64,000 bases of DNA from Limnohabitans sp. 2KL-51 (GTDB taxonomy: Bacteria > Pseudomonadota > Gammaproteobacteria > Burkholderiales > Burkholderiaceae_C), in the NCBI RefSeq assembly GCF_003063645.1, contig NZ_NESJ01000020.1, forward strand, positions 1-64,000, given 5' to 3'. Both the position numbers and the translations under genes were made by a program. The stretch's first letter is position 1; each line of letters starts with the position of its first letter. The notes below the pieces were generated by a model. The model searched no databases. It was not told where the DNA came from and saw only the letters and a program-made list of their open reading frames with translations. This document shows, piece by piece, positions 17,167-25,921 of this stretch.

Positions 17167-17191
17167 TGTCACTTCCTGCCAATCATCTTGA
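17167..17191. promoter_or_regulatory. Shared 25-bp motif, copy 2, candidate AraC operator
   Basis: TGTCACTTCCTGCCAATC, three variable bases, then TTGA, matching the copy at 13231-13255 at 21 of 25 positions. It overlaps a short inverted repeat CCAATC (17179-17184) / GATTGG (17195-17200) and a repeated GATTGG at 17202-17207. It lies 73 bases before the thiolase start codon. Confidence 0.6.
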
Positions 17192-17264
17192 CCTGATTGG
17201 CGATTGGTAAAGCCCTGCTCTAGCTCGATACTTTGTCCGTTTCGAAGCCTTTCAAGGAGCAAGC

Positions 17265-18458
17265 ATGGCCGTTAGCAAGCGCGCTGTTCACGTCGTCGGC
17301 GTGGGCATGATTCCCTTCACCAAACCCGGGGCCAGCGAGTCCTACAACCTCATGGGTGCGCGTGCGGCCAAGCTGGCGCTCGACGATGCGGGTGTGCCTT
17401 ACGACGCCGTGCAGCAGGCTTATGTGGGCTACGTCTACGGCGATTCCACCGCCGGGCAGGCCGCCATCTACGGCGTGGGCCTGACGGGCATCCCGGTCTT
17501 TAACCTCAACAACAACTGCTCCACCGGGTCGAGCGCGCTCTACCTGGCGCGTCAGGCGGTCGAGAGCGGCATGGTCGAATGCGCCATCGCCCTGGGCTTT
17601 GAGCAGATGGTGTCCGGCGCCCTCAAAGGCGCGTATGACGATCGCCCATCGCCCATGACCCGTTTTGCCGAGGCCATGACCGCGCACCAGGGCTACGACC
17701 CGGCCGCGCCCCGTGCCGCGCAGTTCTTTGGCGGTGCGGGCATGGACTACATGAAGGAATACGGCATCCGCGCCGACACCTTTGGCCGCATCTCGGTCAA
17801 GGCACGCCAGCACGCGGCGCGCAACCCGCTGGCCGTGTTCCGCCAGACGCTGACGCTCGAAGAGGTGATGGCCTCGCCCACCGTGTTTGGTCCGCTCACG
17901 CGCTACCAGTGCTGCCCGCCCACCTGCGGTGCGGCAGCGGCCATCGTCTGCTCGGCTGACTTTGCCAAAAAGCACAAGCTGGACGCCAGCGTGGTCATCG
18001 CCGCGCAGGCCATGACCACCGACACCCCCAGCACCTTTGACAGCGACGACATGCGCCGCGTGGTCGGCTATGACATGACCGCCAACGCGGCCAAGCAGGT
18101 GTACGAAGCCGCAGGCATCGGCCCCGAAGACCTCGATGTGGTGGAGCTGCACGACTGCTTCACGGCCAATGAACTCATCACCTACGAAGGCTTGGGCCTC
18201 ACGCCCGAAGGCACCGCCGAGAAGTTCATCGTCGACGGTGACAACACTTACGGCGGGCGAATCGTCACCAACCCCTCGGGCGGTCTGCTGTCCAAGGGCC
18301 ACCCGTTGGGGGCCACCGGGCTGGCGCAGTGCTACGAGCTGGTCTCGCAGTTGCGCGGCCAGGCCGATCAGCGCCAGGTCGAAGGCGCACGCTTGGCGCT
18401 GCAGCACAACCTGGGCTTGGGCGGTGCTTGCGTGGTCACGCTGTACCAAAAAGTCTGA
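17265..18458 (+). CDS. SCP2-type thiolase / lipid-transfer protein
   Basis: Thiolase-superfamily enzyme of 397 residues, of the SCP-x/lipid-transfer branch that cleaves 3-ketoacyl-CoA, often with branched or bulky acyl chains. Catalytic residues of a working thiolase are present: Cys85 in NNNCSTGSSAL, His346 in SKGHPLGATG and Cys389 in GLGGACV. ELHDCFTANELITYEGLGL is typical of the SCP2 branch. AAGGAG lies five bases before the ATG. It heads the second transcription unit of the island and is followed closely by two MaoC subunits. Compare the cysteine-less relative at 25922. Confidence 0.88.
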   Translation: MAVSKRAVHVVGVGMIPFTKPGASESYNLMGARAAKLALDDAGVPYDAVQQAYVGYVYGDSTAGQAAIYGVGLTGIPVFNLNNNCSTGSSALYLARQAVESGMVECAIALGFEQMVSGALKGAYDDRPSPMTRFAEAMTAHQGYDPAAPRAAQFFGGAGMDYMKEYGIRADTFGRISVKARQHAARNPLAVFRQTLTLEEVMASPTVFGPLTRYQCCPPTCGAAAAIVCSADFAKKHKLDASVVIAAQAMTTDTPSTFDSDDMRRVVGYDMTANAAKQVYEAAGIGPEDLDVVELHDCFTANELITYEGLGLTPEGTAEKFIVDGDNTYGGRIVTNPSGGLLSKGHPLGATGLAQCYELVSQLRGQADQRQVEGARLALQHNLGLGGACVVTLYQKV

Positions 18459-18471
18459 AGGGGGCCAGACC

Positions 18472-18915
18472 ATGATTGACCGCCAATTCATCGGCCACAC
18501 CATGCCCGCCTTCGAGGTCTTGGTCGAGAAAGGCCGCTTGCGCTTTTTCGCCAAGGCCACGGACCAGACCGACCCGGTCTACACCGACGAAGCCGCCGCC
18601 CGCGCTGCTGGGCACCCGGCTTTGCCCGTGCCGCCCACGTTTTTGTTTTGCCTCGAGATGGAGTCGCCCGATCCGGCCGCGATCCGCAACCTGTTGGGCA
18701 TGGACTACCGCAAGCTGCTGCATGGCGAGCAGGGCTTCACATTTCACCGCATGGCCTATGCGGGCGATGTGCTGCGTTTTGAGCAGCGCATCGAAGACAT
18801 CTACGACAAAAAGGGCGGCGCACTCGAATTCGTCGTCCGCAAAACCCGCGTCAGCAACCAGCGTGGCGAGCATGTGGCCGACTTGCGCGCCGTGACTGTT
18901 TTGCGCCACGGATAA
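18472..18915 (+). CDS. MaoC-like hydratase subunit lacking the catalytic His
   Basis: A 147-residue hotdog protein of the FAS1-dehydratase/MaoC N-terminal type. The active-site loop reads ATDQTDPVYTDEAAA. Where working R-hydratases have D-x-N-P-x-H, this protein has Tyr37 in place of the histidine, so it is probably non-catalytic. The adjacent gene at 18925 encodes the complementary subunit with an intact dyad. Heteromeric MaoC pairs of this kind are known from steroid side-chain degradation (ChsH1-ChsH2). AAGGGGG precedes the ATG; a much longer upstream frame only overlaps the thiolase gene. Confidence 0.78.
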   Translation: MIDRQFIGHTMPAFEVLVEKGRLRFFAKATDQTDPVYTDEAAARAAGHPALPVPPTFLFCLEMESPDPAAIRNLLGMDYRKLLHGEQGFTFHRMAYAGDVLRFEQRIEDIYDKKGGALEFVVRKTRVSNQRGEHVADLRAVTVLRHG

Positions 18916-18924
18916 GGAAACACC

Positions 18925-19344
18925 ATGACACTACCCTCTTTTGACGCCCTGCAAGTGGGCGACACCATTCCTGCGCTGGAGTTACCACCCGTCTCGCGCC
19001 TCACGCTGGCGCTGTACTGCGGCGCATCGGGCGACCACAACCCAATCCACGTCGACACCGACTTTGCTGCCATCGCGGGCTTGCCCGACGTGATCGCACA
19101 CGGCATGTTGTCCATGGGCTGGCTGGCGCGCCTGCTCACCAACTGGGTGCCACAAACCGCGATTCGTGACTACAGCGTGCGCTTTGCCGCTATGACCCAG
19201 GTGCACGAAAAGATCACCTGCACCGGCCAAGTGACCGAAAAGTTTGAAGTGGGTGGCGAGCGCCGCGTGCGCCTGTCGCTCACCACCACCAACGCCGAAG
19301 GCCAGGTCAAGCTGACCGGCGACGCCGTCATTGCACAGGTCTGA
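18925..19344 (+). CDS. MaoC-like enoyl-CoA hydratase subunit (catalytic)
   Basis: Single-hotdog hydratase of 139 residues that adds water to a trans-2-enoyl-CoA. The active-site loop GASGDHNPIHVD has Asp37 and His42, followed by GLPDVIAHGMLSMG, the standard hydratase-2 motif. It lies nine bases after the histidine-less partner and has AAGGAAA as ribosome binding site. A heterodimer or heterotetramer with 18472 would have a larger substrate pocket, suited to bulky acyl chains; that is inference from characterised pairs. Confidence 0.85.
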   Translation: MTLPSFDALQVGDTIPALELPPVSRLTLALYCGASGDHNPIHVDTDFAAIAGLPDVIAHGMLSMGWLARLLTNWVPQTAIRDYSVRFAAMTQVHEKITCTGQVTEKFEVGGERRVRLSLTTTNAEGQVKLTGDAVIAQV

Positions 19345-19380
19345 ACCCGTTTTTAAAAATCACCATTCAAAGGATTCCCC

Positions 19381-20208
19381 ATGACCCGCAAACTCGAAGG
19401 CCAGGTGGCCCTGGTGTCTGGCTCTGGTCGCGGCATCGGCCGTGAAATCGCGCTCAAGCTCGCCAGCGAAGGCGCCCGCCTCGTCATCAATGACCTGGAC
19501 AGCGTGCCCGCGCAAAGCACAGTGGACGACATCATCGCCCGTGGCGGCCATGCTGTGGCCTGCATCGGCAGCGTGACCGACACCGACTTTGGCGAGCGCT
19601 TTGTCAAGACCGCGCTCGACGCTTTTGGTGGCATCGACATCATCGTCAACAACGCTGGCTACACCTGGGACAATGTGCTGCAAAAGATGAGCGACGAGCA
19701 GTGGGAAGCCATGCTGGCCGTGCACATGACGGCACCCTTCCGCATCTTGCGCGCTGCCTCGGGGTTCATCCGAGAAGCGGCCAAAAAAGAGGCCGAAGCG
19801 GGCATATCCAAGCACCGCAAGGTGGTCAACATCTCGTCCACCTCGGGCGTGTACGGCAACGCAGGCCAAGCCAACTACGCAGCGGCCAAGGCCGGCATCA
19901 ACGGTTTGACCAAAGCCATGGCCAAAGAGTGGGGCCGCTACAAGGTCAACGTGAACAGCGTGGCCTTTGGCCTGATCATGACGCGCCTGACACAACCCCT
20001 GACCTCGGGCGATGCGAGTGTGGACATCGCGGGCCGCACCATTGCAGTGGGCGTGCAGCCCGACCGCCTCAAGGCCGCCGAAGCCACCATTCCATTGGGC
20101 CGTGGTGGCACACCCGAAGAAGCCGCAGGCGCGGTCTACATGTTCTGCATTCCCGAATCCAACTACGTCAGCGGCCAGGTGCTGGTCTGCGGCGGCGGCC
20201 GTCCTTAA
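19381..20208 (+). CDS. SDR oxidoreductase, 3-hydroxyacyl-CoA dehydrogenase-like
   Basis: Short-chain dehydrogenase of 275 residues. The nucleotide-binding motif SGSGRGIG lies at residues 13-20, NNAG near residue 92, and the catalytic Ser with YAAAKAG near 160-167. Its place directly after the hydratase pair and before an acyl-CoA dehydrogenase argues for oxidation of the 3-hydroxyacyl-CoA made by the MaoC pair. AAAGGA lies before the ATG. An alternative role as a FabG-like reductase cannot be excluded from sequence alone. Confidence 0.82.
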   Translation: MTRKLEGQVALVSGSGRGIGREIALKLASEGARLVINDLDSVPAQSTVDDIIARGGHAVACIGSVTDTDFGERFVKTALDAFGGIDIIVNNAGYTWDNVLQKMSDEQWEAMLAVHMTAPFRILRAASGFIREAAKKEAEAGISKHRKVVNISSTSGVYGNAGQANYAAAKAGINGLTKAMAKEWGRYKVNVNSVAFGLIMTRLTQPLTSGDASVDIAGRTIAVGVQPDRLKAAEATIPLGRGGTPEEAAGAVYMFCIPESNYVSGQVLVCGGGRP

Positions 20209-20215
20209 GGCGCGT

Positions 20216-21367
20216 ATGGACAGCATCCTCACCTTTCCCCGCAGCGTCTTTCGTGAAGACCATGAAATGCTGCGCACCACCGTGCGCCGCTTTCTGGAGC
20301 GCGAATGCAAACCCCGCCAGGCCCAATGGGACAAGGACGGCAAGGTCGACCGCGAAACCTGGCTCAAGGCCGGGCGCGAAGGCCTGCTCTGCGCCACCAT
20401 GGCCCCCGAATGGGGCGGCAGCGGTGGCGACTTCGGCCACGCCGCCGTGATTGTCGAAGAGATTGGTCGCTCGGGTGTTAGCGGTTTGGGCTTTGGCCTG
20501 CACTCGGACGTGGTGGCGCCTTACATCGAGCGCTTGGGCACGGCCGCACAAAAAGCCCAGTGGCTGCCCCGATGCGCCACGGGCGAAGTCATTCTCGCCA
20601 TTGCCATGAGCGAGCCCGGCGCGGGCAGCGACCTCAAAGCCATCCGCACTACCGCGCGACGCGAGGGTGACGAGTACGTCATCAACGGTGCCAAGACCTT
20701 CATCTCGAACGGCCTGAACTGCGACCTGGTCGTGGTGGTGGCCAAGACCGAGCCTGAGCTGGGCGCCAAGGGCGTGTCGCTAGTCCTGGTCGAGGCCGAT
20801 CGCGCCGGTTTTCGCAAAGGCCGCAAGCTCGACAAAATGGGCCAGGAAGCGGCCGACACCGCCGAGCTTTTTTTTGAAGACGTGCGGGTGCCCGTGACCA
20901 ATATCCTGGGCGAAGAAAACAAGGGCTTTGCCTACCTGATGCAAGAACTTGCGCAAGAGCGCTTTGTGATCGCCTTGGGCGCAGCCGCCAAGATGGAGGC
21001 GATGTTTGACGAAACGGTGCGCTACACCAAAGAGCGCGTGGTCTTTGGCAAACCGCTGTTTGATTTTCAGAATACCCGCTTCAAGCTGGCCGAGATCAAG
21101 GTGCGCACCACCGCCGTGCGCATGATGGTGGACCAGTACTTGGGCGAGCATTTGCGCCGCAAGCTCACCGTGCAAGAAGGCGCCATGGCCAAACTCTTTG
21201 CCACCGAAGAGCTGGGCAAAGCGCTCGACGAGTTGCTTCAGCTGTATGGGGGCTACGGCTACATGATGGAGTACCCCATCACCCGCGCCTTTGTCGACTC
21301 GCGTGTGACCCGCATCTATGGCGGCACCAGCGAGGTCATGAAAGAGCTGATCTCGCGCAGTCTGTGA
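20216..21367 (+). CDS. Acyl-CoA dehydrogenase
   Basis: FAD-dependent dehydrogenase of 383 residues introducing the alpha,beta double bond. The FAD/substrate signature is AIAMSEPGAGSDLKAIRTTA (about 128-147). The usual C-terminal catalytic Glu is replaced (YGGTSE), but Glu248 in LAQERF occupies the site used by long-chain and isovaleryl-type enzymes, so the enzyme should be active. I chose the ATG at 20216, which follows AAGG and lies eight bases after the SDR stop; the longer frame runs back into that gene. Electrons should pass to ETF. Confidence 0.86.
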   Translation: MDSILTFPRSVFREDHEMLRTTVRRFLERECKPRQAQWDKDGKVDRETWLKAGREGLLCATMAPEWGGSGGDFGHAAVIVEEIGRSGVSGLGFGLHSDVVAPYIERLGTAAQKAQWLPRCATGEVILAIAMSEPGAGSDLKAIRTTARREGDEYVINGAKTFISNGLNCDLVVVVAKTEPELGAKGVSLVLVEADRAGFRKGRKLDKMGQEAADTAELFFEDVRVPVTNILGEENKGFAYLMQELAQERFVIALGAAAKMEAMFDETVRYTKERVVFGKPLFDFQNTRFKLAEIKVRTTAVRMMVDQYLGEHLRRKLTVQEGAMAKLFATEELGKALDELLQLYGGYGYMMEYPITRAFVDSRVTRIYGGTSEVMKELISRSL

Positions 21368-21413
21368 TGAGCCCTTTGTGACCCCCACATCGAACTTGCC
21401 GAAAGAGCTGCTC

Positions 21414-23111
21414 ATGTCCACATCGTCGCTGCCTTATTGGCCCAAAGGGGTTCCTCGCACGCTGAGCTTGCCGCAGGTGCCGCTCACGCATTACGTTCAG
21501 GTCGCGGCCGAGCGCTTTCCGAACAAGCCTGCCGTGATTTTTTGCGGCAGCTCGTTGAGCTACGTGGCGCTGCTCACGCGTGTGGAGGCGTTGGCCGGTT
21601 ACCTCACTCAGCGGCTGGGTGTGCAGCGCGGCGACCGGGTCTTGTTGATGAGCCAAAACTGCCCTCAATACGTGGCGGCCTACTACGGCATCATGCGCGC
21701 TGGGGCCGTGGTGGTGCCGGTCAACGCCATGTGCACGCAAAGCGAAATCCGCTACTACCTGCAAGACTGCGGTGCTCGTGTGGCCATGGTGGCGCAGGAG
21801 TTGTTGCCCCAGGTCATACCCCTGCTGCAGCCGGGCGATGTTGATGCCTTGCAAGCCGTGTTGGTGCATGCGTATTCAGAAGGCTTGCCCGCGCAGCCCG
21901 TCAGCGACGAAGTGCCCGATGTTGTGTTGGCTCCGCGCCAGTGGACCGAGGCCCCGGGCCTGCACGGGCTCGAAGACGCCATCGCACAGGCCTTGCCTGC
22001 GCCCGCGCAACACCCACACAGCGAAGACCTGTGTGTGCTGCCCTACACCTCGGGCACCACCGGCCACCCCAAGGGCTGCATGCACACCCACGCCACTGTG
22101 CTGGCGTCCAACATGGCTGCGCAGGTTTGGCGCAGCATGCACATGGACTCGGTGTTTTTGGCCGTCGCGCCTTTGTTCCACATGCTGGGCATGCAGGGTG
22201 GCCTCAATGTGCCGATCACGCTGGGTGCCACCGTGGTCATGCTGCCGCGCTGGCACGCGGCGTCAGCGGCACGGCTGATCGAGCAGCACCGCGTCACGAC
22301 ATGGTCGGCGCCCCCCGCCATGCTGATCGACTTCTTTGCCAGCCCGGCGGCAGCGCAGCGCGACCTGAGCAGCTTGTCGACCTTGGCGGGTGGCGGCGCG
22401 GCCATGCCGGAGACGGTGGCCAATTTGCTGCAAACACGTTTTGGCATCACCTACAACGAGGCCTACGGCATGACCGAGACCGCCTCATTTTTGATGTGCA
22501 ATCCCCCGGCACGCGGCAAGCGCCAGTGTCTGGGCGTCATCACCCCTGGCGTGGACACGCGCATCGTAGATCCGGAGACCCTGCGCGAGTTGCCCGTGGG
22601 CGAGGTGGGTGAACTGGTCACGCGTGGCGCGCAACTGATGCGCGGCTATTGGCAAAACGAGCAGGCCAACCAGTCCTCATTTTTTGAGCTGGACGGCCAA
22701 ACGTTTTTCCGTACAGGCGATTTGGCCAGTGTGGACGAAGAGGGTTACTTCTTCATGCGTGACCGCCTCAAGCGCATGGTCAACGTCTCGGGCTTCAAGG
22801 TTTGGCCCGCTGAGGTTGAAAACACCTTGTACGAACACCCAGCCGTGCACGAGGCCTGCGTGATCGCCGTGCCCGACGACAAGCGCGGCGAAAACGTCAT
22901 GGCCCTCTTGGTGCTCAAGCCTGCCTTCCAAGGCCAAGTCACCGAGCAAGACCTCATCGACTGGAGCCGCGAGCACATGGCCGCCTACAAAACCCCGCGC
23001 ATCGTGCGCTTTGTGGACACCCTGCCCAAGTCCGGCACCGGCAAGATCCTGTGGCGGCAGCTGCAAGAGCAAGAGCGCTTAAATACAACGTCCGTCAAGG
23101 AGACCCCATGA
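21414..23111 (+). CDS. Acyl-CoA ligase (AMP-forming)
   Basis: Second ANL ligase of the island, 565 residues. The P-loop reads YTSGTTGHPKGCMHTHATV (about 220), followed by NEAYGMTETASFLMC and the hinge DRLKRMVNVSGFKVWPAEVE; the C-terminal catalytic lysine is in PKSGTGKILWRQL. The ATG at 21414 follows GAAAGAG; a GTG at 21378 is a possible longer start. It overlaps the ATG of the next gene by four bases (23108-23111). It probably activates a longer-chain or aromatic-ring-bearing acid than the ligase at 13346, but substrate is not readable. Confidence 0.87.
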   Translation: MSTSSLPYWPKGVPRTLSLPQVPLTHYVQVAAERFPNKPAVIFCGSSLSYVALLTRVEALAGYLTQRLGVQRGDRVLLMSQNCPQYVAAYYGIMRAGAVVVPVNAMCTQSEIRYYLQDCGARVAMVAQELLPQVIPLLQPGDVDALQAVLVHAYSEGLPAQPVSDEVPDVVLAPRQWTEAPGLHGLEDAIAQALPAPAQHPHSEDLCVLPYTSGTTGHPKGCMHTHATVLASNMAAQVWRSMHMDSVFLAVAPLFHMLGMQGGLNVPITLGATVVMLPRWHAASAARLIEQHRVTTWSAPPAMLIDFFASPAAAQRDLSSLSTLAGGGAAMPETVANLLQTRFGITYNEAYGMTETASFLMCNPPARGKRQCLGVITPGVDTRIVDPETLRELPVGEVGELVTRGAQLMRGYWQNEQANQSSFFELDGQTFFRTGDLASVDEEGYFFMRDRLKRMVNVSGFKVWPAEVENTLYEHPAVHEACVIAVPDDKRGENVMALLVLKPAFQGQVTEQDLIDWSREHMAAYKTPRIVRFVDTLPKSGTGKILWRQLQEQERLNTTSVKETP

Positions 23112-23899
23112 GAATTCCTCTGAGTTTCAAAGACCAGTCGGTGTTTGTGGCCGGTGGCAGCAGCGGCATCAACCTGGGAATTGCCACCGCGTTTGCGCAG
23201 GCCGGGGCCAAAGTGGTGATTGCCAGCCGCAATGCCGAGCGTGTGGCCCAAGCCGTCGAGCAGTTGCGCCAACACGGCACGCAGGTAGAGGGTTACAGCG
23301 CCGATGTGCGCGACGCCCCCGGCATTGCCGCTGTGCTGCAGCAGGCGCGTGATGCCATCGGCCCGTTCGATGTGCTGGTGTCGGGCGCGGCGGGCAACTT
23401 TTTGGCACCCGCTTTGGGCATGTCTGCCAACGGCTTCAAGACGGTGGTGGACATTGACCTGAACGGTACCTTCCATGTGCTGCGTGCAGGCTACGAACAC
23501 TTGCGCCGCCCGGGTGCCTGTGTCATCAATATCTCGGCACCGCAGGCCTTCAACCCCACCAAGTTTCAGGCCCATGTGTGCGCCGCCAAGGCGGGTGTGG
23601 ACATGCTCACCCGCGTGCTGGCCATGGAGTGGGGCCCCGAAGGCGTGCGCGTGAATTCCATTGTGCCCGGCCCGATCGGTGACACCGAAGGCATTCGCCG
23701 CTTGGCACCCACGCCCGAAGCGCTGCAACGCATGACGCAGTCCGTGCCCCTGCAGCGCATGGGCAGGGTGGAAGAGATCGCCGACATGGCGCTGTTTTTG
23801 GCGTCACAGCACGCCGCATTTGTCACCGGTGCCATCCTGGCGGTGGACGGTGGCAGTTCCCTGGCCGGTGGCCGGGATTACTCAGGAAGCCTCTCATGA
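23108..23899 (+). CDS. SDR protein, 2,4-dienoyl-CoA reductase-like
   Basis: Classical-SDR-fold protein of 263 residues with an N-terminal AGGSSGINLG cofactor loop. In place of the YxxxK motif it has VCAAK (Val157, Lys161), and the segment following it, EWGPEGVRVNSIVPGPIGDTEGIRRL, closely follows peroxisomal-type 2,4-dienoyl-CoA reductases, which also lack a tyrosine at this site. That points to NADPH-dependent reduction of dienoyl-CoA made from unsaturated side chains. GGAGA lies before the ATG, which overlaps the ligase stop. The stop in turn overlaps the enoyl-CoA hydratase start. Confidence 0.72.
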   Translation: MRIPLSFKDQSVFVAGGSSGINLGIATAFAQAGAKVVIASRNAERVAQAVEQLRQHGTQVEGYSADVRDAPGIAAVLQQARDAIGPFDVLVSGAAGNFLAPALGMSANGFKTVVDIDLNGTFHVLRAGYEHLRRPGACVINISAPQAFNPTKFQAHVCAAKAGVDMLTRVLAMEWGPEGVRVNSIVPGPIGDTEGIRRLAPTPEALQRMTQSVPLQRMGRVEEIADMALFLASQHAAFVTGAILAVDGGSSLAGGRDYSGSLS

Positions 23900-24714
23900 T
23901 CATCCCCTCCAAAAGCTCACCCTCTTTGCTGCAGTTCGATGTGACCGATCAGGTCGCCACCATCACCTTTGACAGCCCCAGCAAACGCAACGCACTCGAG
24001 CCCGCCATGCGCGACGAGCTGGCGGTGGCCCTGCAACATATCCAGCACGACAAGACCATCCGCGCAGTGATCCTCACTGGCGCAGGCGGGCATTTCTGCT
24101 CGGGCGGTGACCTGAAAAACATCGTCGCGGCCAATCTGGACAATAGCGGCTGGCTCGGCCGCATGCAGACCCTGCACGAGTGGGTGCAGCTGTTGCTGAC
24201 GCTCGACCGCCCGGTGATCGCGGCGGTCGATGGTGCGGCTGCCGGAGCGGGTTTTAGCCTGGCGCTGTCGGCCGACTTCGTGCTGGCCACGCCGCGCACC
24301 TGGTTCAACATGTCCTTCCTCAAGGTCGGGCTGGTGCCCGACGTGGGCGCGCTTTACACCTTGCCCCGCGTGGTGGGCGTACAGCGCGCCAAAGAAATCA
24401 TGCTTTCAGCCCGCGACATCGACGCGCAAGAGGCCTTGCGACTGGGCATCGTCATGGAGCTGCACGCGCCGGACCAGCTGCTGCCCCGTGCGCAGGCCTT
24501 GGCCCGCAGCTTTGTGGGCGCGTCGCCTGCGGCGGTGGCGCTCATCAAGCGCAGCCTGAACAACGCCTTGGGCGGCGGCCTGCAAGACATGCTGAGCGCC
24601 GAAGCGCAGGCCCAGTCCCTGGCCGCAGGCACCGCCGAACACCGCGAAGCAGTGGGGCGGTTTCTGAACAAGCAGGCCCCCTTGTTTGCCTGGCCAGCGC
24701 AGGACAAAAACTGA
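23896..24714 (+). CDS. Enoyl-CoA hydratase/isomerase
   Basis: Crotonase-superfamily protein of 272 residues. The oxyanion-hole motifs are CSGGDLKN (about residue 70) and DGAAAGAGFSLALSAD (about 112), and the family segment FLKVGLVPDVGALYTLPR follows. It starts within the stop of the dienoyl-CoA reductase-like gene (ATGA). It is followed by an inverted REP pair, so this unit probably ends here. Isomerase and hydratase functions cannot be separated by reading; beside a dienoyl-CoA reductase, a delta3,delta2-enoyl-CoA isomerase role is attractive. Confidence 0.85.
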   Translation: MIIPSKSSPSLLQFDVTDQVATITFDSPSKRNALEPAMRDELAVALQHIQHDKTIRAVILTGAGGHFCSGGDLKNIVAANLDNSGWLGRMQTLHEWVQLLLTLDRPVIAAVDGAAAGAGFSLALSADFVLATPRTWFNMSFLKVGLVPDVGALYTLPRVVGVQRAKEIMLSARDIDAQEALRLGIVMELHAPDQLLPRAQALARSFVGASPAAVALIKRSLNNALGGGLQDMLSAEAQAQSLAAGTAEHREAVGRFLNKQAPLFAWPAQDKN

Positions 24715-24728
24715 GAGGCAACTTCTTT

Positions 24729-24802
24729 GCAGGAGCCCACCCCGTGGGCGATTTCACGCAGACCCAGGGCCTCACAAAATCGCCCACGGGGTGGGCTCCT
24801 AC
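24729..24802. repeat. REP-like inverted pair, copy 3
   Basis: CAGGAGCCCACC..GTGGGCGATT on the left and its complement AATCGCCCAC..GGTGGGCTCCTA on the right, with a spacer of about 24 bases. It follows the enoyl-CoA hydratase stop by 14 bases and could form a long hairpin in that transcript. The remaining 188 bases to the next gene hold no feature I can name apart from a purine-rich ribosome binding site. Confidence 0.82.
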
Positions 24803-24990
24803 AAAACAAGGCTTTGCAGACCCATGGACAGGCCCCAAACCAAGGGCAATCCCTGAGTTCGGCAATCCGAAAGACCCGCTTCAGCATTCGAAGATTGTTC
24901 AGAATCACTGAACGCCGCAAGATACATCAACCCCCAGTGGGGTGACGCTGGCCCGCCAGACGTTCGCCCCACGACCTGAAAGAGAAAAAA

Positions 24991-25911
24991 ATGAGCAAAA
25001 CAGGATTGGTTCAAGACAAAGTCGTGGTGGTCACGGGCGCAGGTGGCGGCATTGGCCGCGACATCGCGCTGGCCATGGCGCGTGAAGGCGCCAAGGTGGT
25101 CGTCAACGACATTGGCGCTTCGGTGTCGGGCGAAGGCCAGGACGCAGGCCCCGCGCAAAAAGTGGTGGACGAAATCCAAGCCATGGGCGGTCAGGCTGCT
25201 GCCAACACCGACAGCGTGTCTGACGCCGCAGGCGCGGCCCGCATCGTCCAGACGGCCATCGACAGCTTTGGCCGCATCGACGTGGTGGTCAACAACGCTG
25301 GCATCTTGCGCGACCGCTTCTTCCACAAGATGAGCATGGACGAATGGGATGCCGTGCTCAAGGTGCACCTGTACGGCGCTTTCTACGTCAGCCGCGCCGC
25401 TGCCCCGCACTTCAAGGAGCAGGAAAGCGGCAACTACATCCATATGACCTCGACCTCGGGGCTGGTGGGCAACTTCGGCCAGGCCAACTACTCGGCGGCC
25501 AAGCTGGGCGTGACCGCGCTGTCCAAGTCGATCGCGCTCGACATGCAAAAGTTCAAGGTGCGCTCCAATTGCATTTCGCCCTTTGCCTGGAGCCGCATGA
25601 TCGGCTCGATCCCGACCGAGACACCCGAAGAGCAGGCCCGTGTTGAACGCATCAAGCAGATGACGCCCGCCAAGATCGCGCCCATGGCCGTGGCCCTGGC
25701 CAGCGACGCCTCGGCCCATGTGAACGGCCAGGTCTTTGCCGTGCGCAACAACGAAATCTTTTTGATGAGCCAGCCGCGCCCCATCCGCTCGGTGCACCGC
25801 AGCGAGGGCTGGACGCCGCAGTCGGTGCTGGACCAAGCCATGCCCGCTCTCAAGTCGAGCTTCTTTGACCTTGAGCGTTCGGGCGATGTGTTCAGCTGGG
25901 ACCCGATCTGA
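24991..25911 (+). CDS. SDR 3-hydroxyacyl-CoA dehydrogenase, MFE-2 type
   Basis: Short-chain dehydrogenase of 306 residues resembling the dehydrogenase domain of peroxisomal multifunctional enzyme 2. It has TGAGGGIGRDIA at the cofactor site, NDIGASVSGEG (the acidic end of strand 2 that selects NAD), NNAGILRDRFFHKM and YSAAKLG with the catalytic Tyr/Lys. The C-terminal 50 residues extend past the usual SDR end. AAAGAGA precedes the ATG. Ten bases separate it from the DUF35-thiolase fusion, so substrate probably passes from one to the other. Confidence 0.85.
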   Translation: MSKTGLVQDKVVVVTGAGGGIGRDIALAMAREGAKVVVNDIGASVSGEGQDAGPAQKVVDEIQAMGGQAAANTDSVSDAAGAARIVQTAIDSFGRIDVVVNNAGILRDRFFHKMSMDEWDAVLKVHLYGAFYVSRAAAPHFKEQESGNYIHMTSTSGLVGNFGQANYSAAKLGVTALSKSIALDMQKFKVRSNCISPFAWSRMIGSIPTETPEEQARVERIKQMTPAKIAPMAVALASDASAHVNGQVFAVRNNEIFLMSQPRPIRSVHRSEGWTPQSVLDQAMPALKSSFFDLERSGDVFSWDPI

Positions 25912-25921
25912 GGAAAACACG

